From the NCBI GenBank assembly GCA_032068765.1, contig DAMBHY010000003.1:62001-126000 (forward strand): DNA of 64,000 bases, read 5' to 3'. The notes under the pieces were generated by a model. The model was given only the letters and a program-made list of their open reading frames with translations. It was not told the origin of the DNA and did no database searches. Shown one piece after another: positions 8,727-16,335 of this stretch. The position numbers were made by a program, and so were the translations under genes. This DNA is from DAMBHY01 sp032068765. GTDB taxonomy: Bacteria > Bacteroidota > Bacteroidia > Bacteroidales > Dysgonomonadaceae. Every line of letters starts with the position of its first letter. Position 1 is the stretch's first letter.

Positions 8727-8995
8727 TTTACGCAAAAAGGAAGAAATTCGGAATCCCCATACTATCATCTCTAATAAGTTGATAGTCAATCAACATGAAT
8801 CTAAATCACAGTTTTAGACACTAAAAAAACGACTTCATTACGTAGATAAGCTGCGTGCAACGTATCGTGATTTGACACTGATATCCCATCCTTACAATTT
8901 TGATAGAGTATATGAGTGATTGTTAAAGAATGTTTTTGTATTTTTGGGCTAATATAGACGATGGAAATATCCATGTTCCTGATAATTACCAGTCG

Positions 8996-9084
8996 TGGTA
9001 GAGACGTTGCGTGCAACGTCTCATATAAATGAAACAAAATAATTGGGATATAATAATTGGAGACGTAGCGCGCTACGTCTCTAC
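8996..9084 (+). repeat. REP palindrome pair upstream of the RAYT gene
   Basis: Two palindromes lie 5' of the transposase. The first has core GACGTTGCGTGCAACGTC (9003-9020), the second GACGTAGCGCGCTACGTC (9062-9079). They are joined by about 40 bp of AT-rich sequence, and their outer arms GTAGAGACGT and ACGTCTCTAC also pair, so the whole can fold as one nested structure. The same pair recurs in every unit of the array at 9691-10702. Confidence 0.9.
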
Positions 9085-9106
9085 GAATTGGGAAATAAAT
9101 AACCGA

Positions 9107-9691
9107 ATGACTGAAAAATTTCAACAAAAATACCGTGTTTCTACCACGCGTTATTCATATCATAATTATGATGGCGGTGAATATTTTGTTACTATTTGTA
9201 CTAACGGAATGGAACATTTTTTCGGGGAAATTTCGAATGGTAAAATGCAATTATCGGAAATCGGACGTTTTGTTACCAAACAAATAGAAAATATATCGCA
9301 ACATTATATGTATGCCGGAATTCCCATTTATGTAGTCATGCCCAATCATGTTCATTTGATGGTTTTCATTGATGTTGATGGTAATAATAACGATCGTTGT
9401 AGAGACGTTGCGTGCAACGTCTCCAGGAATATGACCAACGAAAATAACAGAGACGTAATACACGTTAACGAACGAATGTCGAAAATATCGCCGAAAAGTG
9501 GTTCATTATCAACCGTTATTAGAGGATTAAAATCATCGGTTACACGCTATTGTAGACAAAATAACATTCATTTTTCTTGGCAGCCGCGTTATCACGATCA
9601 CATTATCCGTAATCAAAAGGAAATGAATCGTATTGCAGATTATATTGAAAATAATGTTATAAATTGGGAATTGGACAAATATAAATCGTAG
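9107..9691 (+). CDS. REP-associated tyrosine transposase (RAYT), Y1/HUH family
   Basis: A 194-residue single-strand DNA nuclease of the REP-associated Y1 family. The metal-binding HUH motif is in MPNHVHLMV (near residues 78-86). The conserved block SPKSGSLSTVIRGLKS and the tail WQPRYHDHIIRNQKE...IADYIENN carry the likely catalytic Tyr in ADYIENN. The ATG at 9107 is chosen; the in-frame start at 9029 would translate the REP palindrome as protein. The linker between HUH motif and SPKSG block contains a REP half (9402-9423). These enzymes recognise and cut REP hairpins and are usually single-copy and immobile. No TnpB/IscB partner is present. Confidence 0.92.
   Translation: MTEKFQQKYRVSTTRYSYHNYDGGEYFVTICTNGMEHFFGEISNGKMQLSEIGRFVTKQIENISQHYMYAGIPIYVVMPNHVHLMVFIDVDGNNNDRCRDVACNVSRNMTNENNRDVIHVNERMSKISPKSGSLSTVIRGLKSSVTRYCRQNNIHFSWQPRYHDHIIRNQKEMNRIADYIENNVINWELDKYKS
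9402..9423 (+). repeat. REP palindrome inside the RAYT coding sequence
   Basis: The core GACGTTGCGTGCAACGTC is identical to the first palindrome of the flanking pairs and is read in frame as RDVACNVS (about residues 99-106). A degenerate second half (GAGACGTAATACACGTT) follows near 9447. The reading frame is kept, so this is a tolerated insertion in a variable linker or an ancestral part of the gene. Confidence 0.85.
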
Positions 9692-10702
9692 ATACGTTGC
9701 GTGCCACGTCTCATATAAATGAAACGAAATAATTGGTGTATGATAGTTGGAGACGTAGCGCGCTACGTCTCTACAATGTGGATAAACAAAAATTAAATTG
9801 AATGAATGTATCAACAATATATCGGACGCCAAACTGCGTATAATTCGGATCATAATCCGGACGATGGAAATATCCATGTTCCTGATAATTACTAGTCGTT
9901 GTAGATACGTTGCGTGCCACGTCTCATATAAATGAAACGGAATAATTGTGATATAATAATTGGAGACGTAGCGCGCTACGTCTCTACTAATGCTGGCAAA
10001 CAAACATTAAATTGAATGAATGTATCAACAATATATCGGACGCAAACTGCGTATAATTCGAATCATAATCCGGACGATGGAAATATCCATGTTCCTGATA
10101 ATTACCAGTCGTTGTAGAGACGTTGCGTGCAACGTCTTATATAAATGAAACGAAAATAATTGGGATATAATAATTGGAGACGTAGCGCGCTACGTCTCTA
10201 CAATGTGGGTAAACAAACATTAAATTGAATGAATGTATCAACAATATATCGGACGCCAAACTGCGTATAATTCGGATCATAATCCGGACGATGGAAATAT
10301 CCATGTGCCTGATATTACTAGTCGCTGTAGATACTTTGCGTGCAACGTCTTATATAAATGAAACGAATTAATTTGTATATAACAATTGGAGACGTAGCGC
10401 GCTACGTCTCTACGAATGCTGGCAAACAAACATTAAATTGAATGAATGTATCAATAATATATCGGGCGCCAATAGTGTATAATTCGAATCATAAACGGGA
10501 CGATGGAAATATCCAGGTTCCTGATAATTGCCTGTCGCTGTAGATACGTTGCGTGCAACGTCTCATAAAAATGAAATGAAAATAATTGGGTTATAATAGT
10601 TGGAGACGTAGCGCGCTACGTCTCTACGAATGTGGGTAAACAAAAATTAAATTGAATGAATGTATCAACAATATATCGGGCGTAGCACGCTACGTTTCTA
10701 CA
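9691..10702 (+). repeat. Tandem array of five 213-bp units carrying REP palindrome pairs
   Basis: The GAnAC(G/T)TTGCGTGC start of each unit lies at 9691, 9904, 10117, 10330 and 10543: four successive spacings of exactly 213 bp. Each unit has the two palindromes found upstream of the RAYT gene, then about 120 bp of near-identical spacer (TTAAATTGAATGAATGTATC, ATATCGGRCGCC, GACGATGGAAATATCCAKGT). The last unit breaks off near 10682 and is followed by a lone half palindrome (10683-10701). Copies differ at a few bases (GTGCAACG versus GTGCCACG). No coding frame is supported across the array. Confidence 0.93.
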
Positions 10703-10732
10703 TTAATAACATACAAAATAAAAAATAACAAT

Positions 10733-11428
10733 ATGACAGATCTACCCGGCAAAGCAATATACGACCGACATTTTAATAAAAGCAGAAAGAAACTATTTGT
10801 GCATGATACCTTTGGACCGAAAGTGGAAATGCCTGTTTCCTACTATTTTAGGACATACAACCAGATGCCTGAACTGGAGAAAAAGGCATTACAACTCTGC
10901 GAAGGGAAGATTCTGGATATAGGTGCCGCAGCCGGTTCGCATAGTCTGGAACTTCAGAAAAGCAACAAGGATTATATCGCTCTTGAAATATCTCCATCTG
11001 CTTGCGAAGTAATGAAAGATAGGAGAGTGAAGAATATACTTACTGCCGACTTCTTTCAATATACAAAGGAAAAGTTCGATACCTTATTATTGTTGATGAA
11101 CGGAATAGGTCTGTGTGGTTCGTTGCAAGGATTTCGGAAATTTCTATCGCATGCCAAAACACTTCTGAATGAGAACGGAAAAATCATTTTCGACTCCTGC
11201 GACATCAGCTATATGTATGAAGATGGAGAAGAAATGCCCACAGACCGATATTATGGCGAGGTAACCTGCATGTATGAATACGACAAAGCGTTAACCGAAC
11301 CATTTGAGTGGTTATATCTTGATCCAGACACACTTAAACAGATTGCAAAAGAAGAAAACTGGCAAGTAGATATCGTGATGGAAGACGAGAATGACCAGTA
11401 TCTGGCCGTTGTTAGACACAAAGACTAA
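10733..11428 (+). CDS. SAM-dependent methyltransferase (class I)
   Basis: A 231-residue protein with the class I methyltransferase glycine motif LDIGAAAGSHSLEL (about residues 57-70), a following acidic residue in YIALEISPSA, and the later segment FDTLLLLMNGIGLCG. The substrate cannot be assigned. The ATG at 10733 is chosen because the longer open frame from 10652 would translate the REP repeat. The gene thus starts about 30 bp beyond the repeat array, so its promoter or leader lies in, or just after, REP sequence. Confidence 0.8.
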   Translation: MTDLPGKAIYDRHFNKSRKKLFVHDTFGPKVEMPVSYYFRTYNQMPELEKKALQLCEGKILDIGAAAGSHSLELQKSNKDYIALEISPSACEVMKDRRVKNILTADFFQYTKEKFDTLLLLMNGIGLCGSLQGFRKFLSHAKTLLNENGKIIFDSCDISYMYEDGEEMPTDRYYGEVTCMYEYDKALTEPFEWLYLDPDTLKQIAKEENWQVDIVMEDENDQYLAVVRHKD

Positions 11429-11493
11429 AAGAGTAAAGGCTAAAAGACGAGAAATTTACGATTTTATGAGTGCAGGAATTATAATGGAACCAA

Positions 11494-11535
11494 CTCGTAA
11501 CCCGTAACTCGTAACCCGTAACTCGTAAGGCGTAA
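11494..11535 (+). repeat. Six tandem copies of a 7-bp unit
   Basis: The unit is CYCGTAA (last copy GGCGTAA), repeated six times without spacing in the gap between the methyltransferase and panB. It may be a slippage-prone tract. No gene is affected. Confidence 0.8.
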
Positions 11536-11605
11536 ATAAAAATACGTCCTTTATTCTTCATCATTCTTCTTTTCACTTTTAGTTTTTAGTTTATAGTTTT
11601 AAAAC

Positions 11606-11613
11606 TAACTTTG
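11606..11613 (+). promoter_or_regulatory. Putative -7 element of panB
   Basis: TAACTTTG matches TAnnTTTG and lies 20 bp upstream of the panB ATG. No clear -33 TTTG at standard spacing is seen. Confidence 0.4.
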
Positions 11614-11633
11614 TCTCTTCAAAAATCAAAATT

Positions 11634-12470
11634 ATGACTCAAGACAAACCTACCGGATATTTAGAAAGCAATAACAGAAAAGTGACAACCCGCACACTTT
11701 TGGAAATGAAGCAAAGAGGTGAGAAAATCTCCATGCTCACAGCTTACGATTATTCAATGGCGAGCATTGTCGACCAGGCAGGTATGGACGTGATTTTGGT
11801 AGGAGATTCTGCTTCCAATGTGATGGCGGGAAACGTCACTACGCTGCCCATGACATTAGACCAGATGATATATCACGGAACGTCGGTGATGAAAGCGGTT
11901 AAGCGTGCGCTTGTGGTGGTTGACATGCCTTTCGGAAGTTATCAGGGCAACTCCATAGAAGCTGTGTCGTCCGCTATCCGTGTGATGAAAGAAACGCAAG
12001 CAGATTGTATCAAACTCGAGGGTGGCAAGGAAGTGTTGGAATCCATTGAAAGGATTCTCAGCGCGGGAATTCCCATTATGGGACATCTGGGACTAACGCC
12101 GCAATCTATCAATAAATTCGGGACTTATACCGTACGCGCCAAAGAAGAAGAAGAAGCAAATCGTTTGATTGAAGACGCGCATCTGTTGGAAGATGCCGGT
12201 TGTTTTGCTTTAGTATTGGAGAAAATTCCGGCAGAGCTGGCAGGACGTGTAGCTTCAGAACTTAAAATTCCGGTGATTGGGATAGGAGCGGGTGCTTTGG
12301 TTGACGGACAGGTCTTAGTAATTCATGATATGCTCGGCATCAATAAAGGGTTTTCTCCCAGATTTTTACGCAGATATGCCAATTTGTTCGAAACCATGAC
12401 CGATGCGTTGAAGCATTACATTGAAGATGTGAAGTCTTCCGATTTCCCTTCAGAAAAAGAAAGTTATTGA
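11634..12470 (+). CDS. panB: 3-methyl-2-oxobutanoate hydroxymethyltransferase PanB
   Basis: Makes ketopantoate from 2-oxoisovalerate and 5,10-methylene-tetrahydrofolate, the first committed step to pantothenate and CoA. At 278 residues it has usual length. Family signatures are present: MLTAYDYSMASIVDQAGMD, the metal-binding VGDS, KLEGG, GHLGLTPQS, VIGIGAG, and LVIHDMLG. panC and panD are not in the window. The gene stands alone, with a promoter-like element before it and a terminator after. Confidence 0.97.
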   Translation: MTQDKPTGYLESNNRKVTTRTLLEMKQRGEKISMLTAYDYSMASIVDQAGMDVILVGDSASNVMAGNVTTLPMTLDQMIYHGTSVMKAVKRALVVVDMPFGSYQGNSIEAVSSAIRVMKETQADCIKLEGGKEVLESIERILSAGIPIMGHLGLTPQSINKFGTYTVRAKEEEEANRLIEDAHLLEDAGCFALVLEKIPAELAGRVASELKIPVIGIGAGALVDGQVLVIHDMLGINKGFSPRFLRRYANLFETMTDALKHYIEDVKSSDFPSEKESY

Positions 12471-12532
12471 ATCGTTGGCAGTAGAGGCTGTAGACTGTTT
12501 ATAGTTTATAAATTGTGCTATATCGATAGATG

Positions 12533-12569
12533 CGATACAAAATGAGTGATATTTTTGTATCGTATTTTT
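12533..12569 (+). terminator. Terminator downstream of panB
   Basis: CGATACAAAA pairs with TTTTGTATCG around a loop of about 10 nt and runs into TATTTTTC. It also marks the last clearly native sequence before the island. Confidence 0.65.
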
Positions 12570-12627
12570 CTTTCCAAACACCCTTTTGGTTTTAGGGAAG
12601 GGGATTTGAAAAGAAAAATACTTGGCT

Positions 12628-13602
12628 CTATTTCATGCGTTTGATAAGTTTTAAATATTCATAGTTACGAGGTATTACTGTTTCATTAGAATCCCAAAAC
12701 TTAGATGTAACATCAGGTTGTATAGGGATTAAATTTTCGACAGATTTCAGCTTCTGATAGGTAGTTTTTCCATTCAGGGCGGAATGATGTCTTTTTTTGT
12801 TATAAAACTCCTGCCATTCAACACCTAAATACGCTAAATCAAGAGAGGTATCAGTTAAATCAAAAAATGACCAAAATTCTGTTTTATCTGTTTGTTGAAT
12901 CCTTTCAACTTTACCATTCAAGTGAGGACTTCTTGGTTTTATCGGTCTGAATTTGATGAAATGTTCATGTAGTTCCTCCTGGAAAGCATCGTTGAAGAAC
13001 TCTGTTCCCCAGTCTGTTTGTATACATTGAATGGGGAACTGTAGCGTATCAAGAATCTCTGCCAGAAAATGAATAGTACTTTCAACTTTTTTATTGGGAT
13101 AGATTCTAATCACTTTCATTCGGATACAATCATCAATTGCAGTAAATTGATAAGCTTTATCTCTCAGTTTAGTTACGTCTAATTGTACCCTTTCGCCAGG
13201 AATGTCCTTGTTATAACGAATATAATCGGCTTTCTTACGACGTCTAACAATAGGTCTCACCTGATGCTTGGATAGAAACCGCCAAACAGTCATTGGAGAT
13301 AATGAGATCTTCTTACGTAATAGATAAGATGAAATACGTTGGGAACCCAATCGTTTCTTCTTACGTAAATCAAGAATCATTAACTCGAGATCGCTCGTAA
13401 CCTTTTTATTTACAAGGTTTAGGGGACGTTTCGACTTATCTGACAATCCTGACTTTCCCTCTTTCTCATAACGTTTTATCCAACGATAAAGTGTGGTTCG
13501 GGCAATACCTCATCGTAGCGCAGTTTTAGAAACAGAACCTGTCTGCTCATAGAGTCTAAGCCAGTTTTGACGTGCTCTTATTTTTCGTTCCATGTTTTTC
13601 AT
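12628..13602 (-). pseudogene. IS481-type transposase, broken by an in-frame stop
   Basis: Reading leftward from the ATG at 13602, the N-terminal helix-turn-helix (ARQNWLRLYEQTGSVSKTAL) is cut by a TGA at 13510-13512; the same frame continues (GIARTTLYRWIKRYEKEGKS) into a complete integrase core. Core catalytic residues are visible: D in VQLDVTKL, D in IQTDWGTEFF, and E in LNGKVERIQQ. A downstream TTG at 13446 could still start a 272-residue core without the DNA-binding domain, so it is probably inactive. Clear terminal inverted repeats were not found by eye. It sits at the left edge of the restriction-modification island. Confidence 0.85.
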
Positions 13603-13678
13603 AGTCGAAAAATAAAGATTTTATACCAATATTTAATATCTAAAATGTAGCGTTTCTATTGGTATGTCACATCTTAAC

Positions 13679-13765
13679 GAACCGCTGCATACGAGACCCG
13701 TACGTACAGTGGTGTGAGAGGCTCTCCTCGTCAGTGATTACTGGCGGGGCAGTCTACTCGATTGT
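13679..13765 (+). mobile_element. 3' end of a group II intron (domains V and VI)
   Basis: 13679-13717 reads as a domain V hairpin (GAACCGCTG paired with CAGTGG, an inner TACG/CGTA stem and the conserved CG bulge). 13721-13758 reads as domain VI (CCTCGTCAGT pairing with ACTGGCGGGG through G-U pairs), ending in CTACTCGATTG. The GTGTGAGAGG joint between them is typical of bacterial introns. No reverse transcriptase is present to the left, where the IS481 remnant lies. The 5' boundary of the fragment is uncertain (perhaps 13640-13679). Open frames reading through it are not genes. Confidence 0.8.
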
Positions 13766-13836
13766 GCGTTCGGTGTTCTTTTCGTCTGTCAGTATGTTCG
13801 CTTTTTGCTGCATTGTCTTTCTGTCGGTGCGTTGGG

Positions 13837-13905
13837 GTAGGCAAGCTCTTTTGCAGGTTTTGGCTTTAGCGGGGGCTTGTGCGACCTGCAAATGTGCTTG
13901 CCTAC
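13837..13905. repeat. Large imperfect hairpin downstream of hsdM
   Basis: GTAGGCAAGC (13837-13846) pairs perfectly with GCTTGCCTAC (13896-13905), and inside it GCAGGT (13853-13858) pairs with ACCTGC (13884-13889). The loop is GC-rich. It lies 9 bp past the hsdM stop on the minus strand, with no T tract, so it is not a standard terminator. It could be a processing or attachment structure, or part of the acquired DNA. Confidence 0.6.
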
Positions 13906-13913
13906 TGCGTTGG

Positions 13914-15431
13914 CTATTCGTCTCCGTTTATGGTTTCCATTATTTCCTTAAAACTGTTGAGTCCTGCTTCTATGTTTTCAATGATTTCATTTGCCAAAAC
14001 ATCTGGGTCGGGCAAGTTGTCCAAATCTGTTAGGCTTTTGTCCTTTATCCAAAATATGTCTAAGTTGGTTTTGTCACGCTCAATGATTTCTTGATACGTG
14101 AATTTTCTCCAACGTCCTTCTGGGTTTTCTTCGCTCCACGTTTCTACTCGTTTGTTTCGGTTTTCGGGATTGTAGCACTTTACAAAGTCTTTTAAATGCT
14201 CCGAAGTCATTGGGTTTTTCTTGAGTGTGTGGCTTATATTACTGCGGTAATCATAAATCCAAACATCTTTTGTCCAAGGGTCTTTGGAAGCAGGTTTGTT
14301 GTCGAAAAACAACACATTTGCTTTTACGCCTTGTGCATAAAATATCCCTGTCGGAAGTCTCAAAATCGTGTGCAGATCGGTGGTTTTTAAAAGTTCTTTA
14401 CGCACTGTTTCACCCGCTCCGCCTTCAAACAGCACATTGTCGGGCAATACTACGGCTGCTTCGCCTGTGAGTTTGAGAAGCGTTTTTATGTGTTGTAAAA
14501 AGTTTAGTTGTTTGTTGGCAGTGGTCGCCACAAAGTCCTGACGATTGATAATGTAGTCTTGCTTTTCCTGTTTGCCTTCTTCGTTGGTAATGGTCATACT
14601 GCTTTTTTTACCAAAAGGCGGATTGGCCAATACATAATCAAAACGCTGTCCGTTGTCTGAAATCAAAGCATCTGCCGAAGAAATCAAGGGCTCGCCATCT
14701 ATTTCGCCAATGTTGTGCAGAAACATATTCATCAAACACATTCTGCGGGTGTTGGCTACAATTTCGTTTCCGTAAAAGGTTTTGTTTTTCAAAAACTCTT
14801 TTTCTTCTTTGTCCAATTCCTGTGCTTTGATAAAATCATAAGCTGCCAAAAAGAAACCGCCTGTACCGCAAGCCGGGTCGATGATGGTTCGCATTGGTTT
14901 GGGGCGAACACAAGCTACCATTGTTTTGATTAAAGAACGTGGGGTAAAATATTGCCCTGCACCGCTTTTGGTGTCTTCGGCATTTTTCTCCAACAGTCCT
15001 TCGTAAATTTTTCCTTTTATGTCAGTTCCCATCAGGCTCCATTGCTCTTTGTCAATCATATCTATGATTTTTAAGAGTTTGGAAGGGTCTTGAATTTTGT
15101 TTTGGCTCTTTACAAAAATCTGTCCGAGTGTTCCTTTTTCACTGCCCAAACTCCGTAGCATTTGGTTGTAAAATGTTTCTAACTCCAAGCCACGTTTTTG
15201 CGATAGTGTTTGCCAGTCGCAAGTTTCGCCTTTGGGGTCTTCTTCGCCTTGTGCGTTTTTGAGTTTTGGGAATTTTAATCCTTTGCTGTATGGCGGTTTG
15301 TTGAGTTCGTCTGCCATTTTAAGGAAAAGCAAATAGGTGATTTGCTCCAGATAATCACCATAACCCACGCCATCATCGCGAAGGACGTTGGCGAAATTCC
15401 ACACTTTTGATACAATTGCACTTTCTGACAT
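13914..15431 (-). CDS. hsdM: Type I restriction-modification DNA methyltransferase subunit HsdM
   Basis: The modification subunit, which with HsdS makes N6-methyladenine and with HsdR forms the restriction complex. Of its 505 residues, 1-150 are the HsdM N-terminal helical domain (VWNFANVLRDDGVGYGDYLE), the SAM motif DPACGTGG is at 185-192, and the catalytic NPPF is at 270-273. All key residues are intact. It is separated from hsdS by about 900 bp holding a Y1 transposase and palindromes, and its start codon lies 1-2 bp from a palindromic element, so it may need its own promoter or read-through. Base use is richer in G and C than in the neighbouring chromosome, suggesting transfer. Confidence 0.95.
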   Translation of the reverse strand: MSESAIVSKVWNFANVLRDDGVGYGDYLEQITYLLFLKMADELNKPPYSKGLKFPKLKNAQGEEDPKGETCDWQTLSQKRGLELETFYNQMLRSLGSEKGTLGQIFVKSQNKIQDPSKLLKIIDMIDKEQWSLMGTDIKGKIYEGLLEKNAEDTKSGAGQYFTPRSLIKTMVACVRPKPMRTIIDPACGTGGFFLAAYDFIKAQELDKEEKEFLKNKTFYGNEIVANTRRMCLMNMFLHNIGEIDGEPLISSADALISDNGQRFDYVLANPPFGKKSSMTITNEEGKQEKQDYIINRQDFVATTANKQLNFLQHIKTLLKLTGEAAVVLPDNVLFEGGAGETVRKELLKTTDLHTILRLPTGIFYAQGVKANVLFFDNKPASKDPWTKDVWIYDYRSNISHTLKKNPMTSEHLKDFVKCYNPENRNKRVETWSEENPEGRWRKFTYQEIIERDKTNLDIFWIKDKSLTDLDNLPDPDVLANEIIENIEAGLNSFKEIMETINGDE

Positions 15432-15432
15432 A

Positions 15433-15594
15433 TTATTCTATATTAATTACACCCCTACGGGGTTTGATTCGTGTTTTAAATATCATTCTATAATAATTAC
15501 ACCCCTACGGGGTTTTCTTGCCTTTAAGCCCAAAGGGCTGATATTATTATAGATTTTATGTTTCATTTTGTTGTTTAACCCCGAAGGGGTAATA
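15433..15594 (-). repeat. Palindromes flanking the Y1 transposase, hsdM side
   Basis: Four elements: two copies of ATTACACCCCTACGGGGTTT (near 15445-15465 and 15496-15515), one weaker TAAGCCCAAAGGGCTGATAT (near 15535) and one TTTAACCCCGAAGGGGTAAT (near 15574). Each is a short hairpin with CCCC/GGGG arms beside an AT-rich tail (TATTATTATAG or its complement). The last abuts the transposase stop codon. Confidence 0.85.
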
Positions 15595-16059
15595 TTATTC
15601 TTCTACCCAATCAAACAAGTATTTTTCATTGTAATCGATTTCAAATTTTTGTAAAAAATCAAGATATTCTTCTTTAAAAGATTTCTTTTTATGGTGTTCT
15701 TCCTGATTGGCAATGTATTGATAAACGTTTTCAATTTGCGAATGTGCATAAGAAAATGCCCCATAACCTTCTTGCCACGAAAATTTACCTTTTACAAATT
15801 TTTTGTCGTTGATAAAGTTGCTTGAATTGTTCTTAATGTCTCGAACCAAGTCAGAAATAGCCATTGCTGGTTTTAATCCAACAAATATGTGAACGTGGTC
15901 TGCTACACCATTTACAATGATAGATTTTTGACCTTTGTTGGTAATAATACCTGAAATGTATTTGTGTAATTCATCTTTCCATTCTTTGCCAATTAGGTTT
16001 TGTCTGACTTTTACGGCAAAAACAATTTGAATGTAGATTTGTGAAAATGTTCCCGGCAT
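15595..16059 (-). CDS. Y1 (HUH) transposase, IS200-like TnpA
   Basis: A 154-residue single-strand transposase. It opens with PGTFSQIYIQIVFAVK, carries the HUH metal-binding pair in ADHVHIFVG (about residues 52-60), and the likely catalytic Tyr in the SQIENVYQYIANQEEHH helix. It is a different subfamily from the RAYT at 9107, lacking the SPKSGSLST block. No tnpB is adjacent. CCCC/GGGG palindromes lie on both sides. It is inserted between hsdS and hsdM, on their strand. Confidence 0.92.
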   Translation of the reverse strand: MPGTFSQIYIQIVFAVKVRQNLIGKEWKDELHKYISGIITNKGQKSIIVNGVADHVHIFVGLKPAMAISDLVRDIKNNSSNFINDKKFVKGKFSWQEGYGAFSYAHSQIENVYQYIANQEEHHKKKSFKEEYLDFLQKFEIDYNEKYLFDWVEE

Positions 16060-16073
16060 ATTCGTTTAATTTA

Positions 16074-16331
16074 ATGTCACCCCTTCGGGGTTTGGTTCTA
16101 TGTTTAATTTATTCATTCTATAATAATTTCATCCCTTCGGGATTAATTAAATGATTTTTGTTGATTCGTTACAATTATTACACCCCTTCGGGGTTTGGTT
16201 TGGTTGATTTATTTGTTTTATAATCATTACACCCCTTCGGGTTTGTTCGGTTTTAAGCCTGAAAGGCTGCCATTTTTATAGAAAATTATAAAGCAACAAA
16301 GGTTAAACCCCGAAGGGGTGATATTATAATT
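16074..16331 (-). repeat. Palindromes flanking the Y1 transposase, hsdS side
   Basis: Six elements of the family seen at 15433-15594: ACCCCTTCGGGGTTTGGTT near 16077, CATCCCTTCGGGATTAA near 16130, ACACCCCTTCGGGGTTTGG near 16178, ACACCCCTTCGGGTTTG near 16229, TAAGCCTGAAAGGCTGCC near 16253, and AAACCCCGAAGGGGTGATAT near 16305. Orientation changes inside the cluster: those near the hsdS stop point the other way. This nested pattern is typical of REP-like clusters rather than simple insertion-sequence ends. Confidence 0.85.
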
Positions 16332-16335
16332 GTTA

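Noticed and set aside
8521..8817. 98-codon frame over the 43-bp array
   Set aside because: The unit is not a multiple of three, so the frame shifts every repeat; no homology or start context supports a gene.
8801..10003. Minus-strand frames with repeated RDVARYVS-like words
   Set aside because: They are translations of REP palindromes, which lack stops, not proteins.
13659..14033. 124-codon frame with GGAVYSIVRS
   Set aside because: It reads through intron domains V/VI and into hsdM antisense; a known false gene from intron ends.
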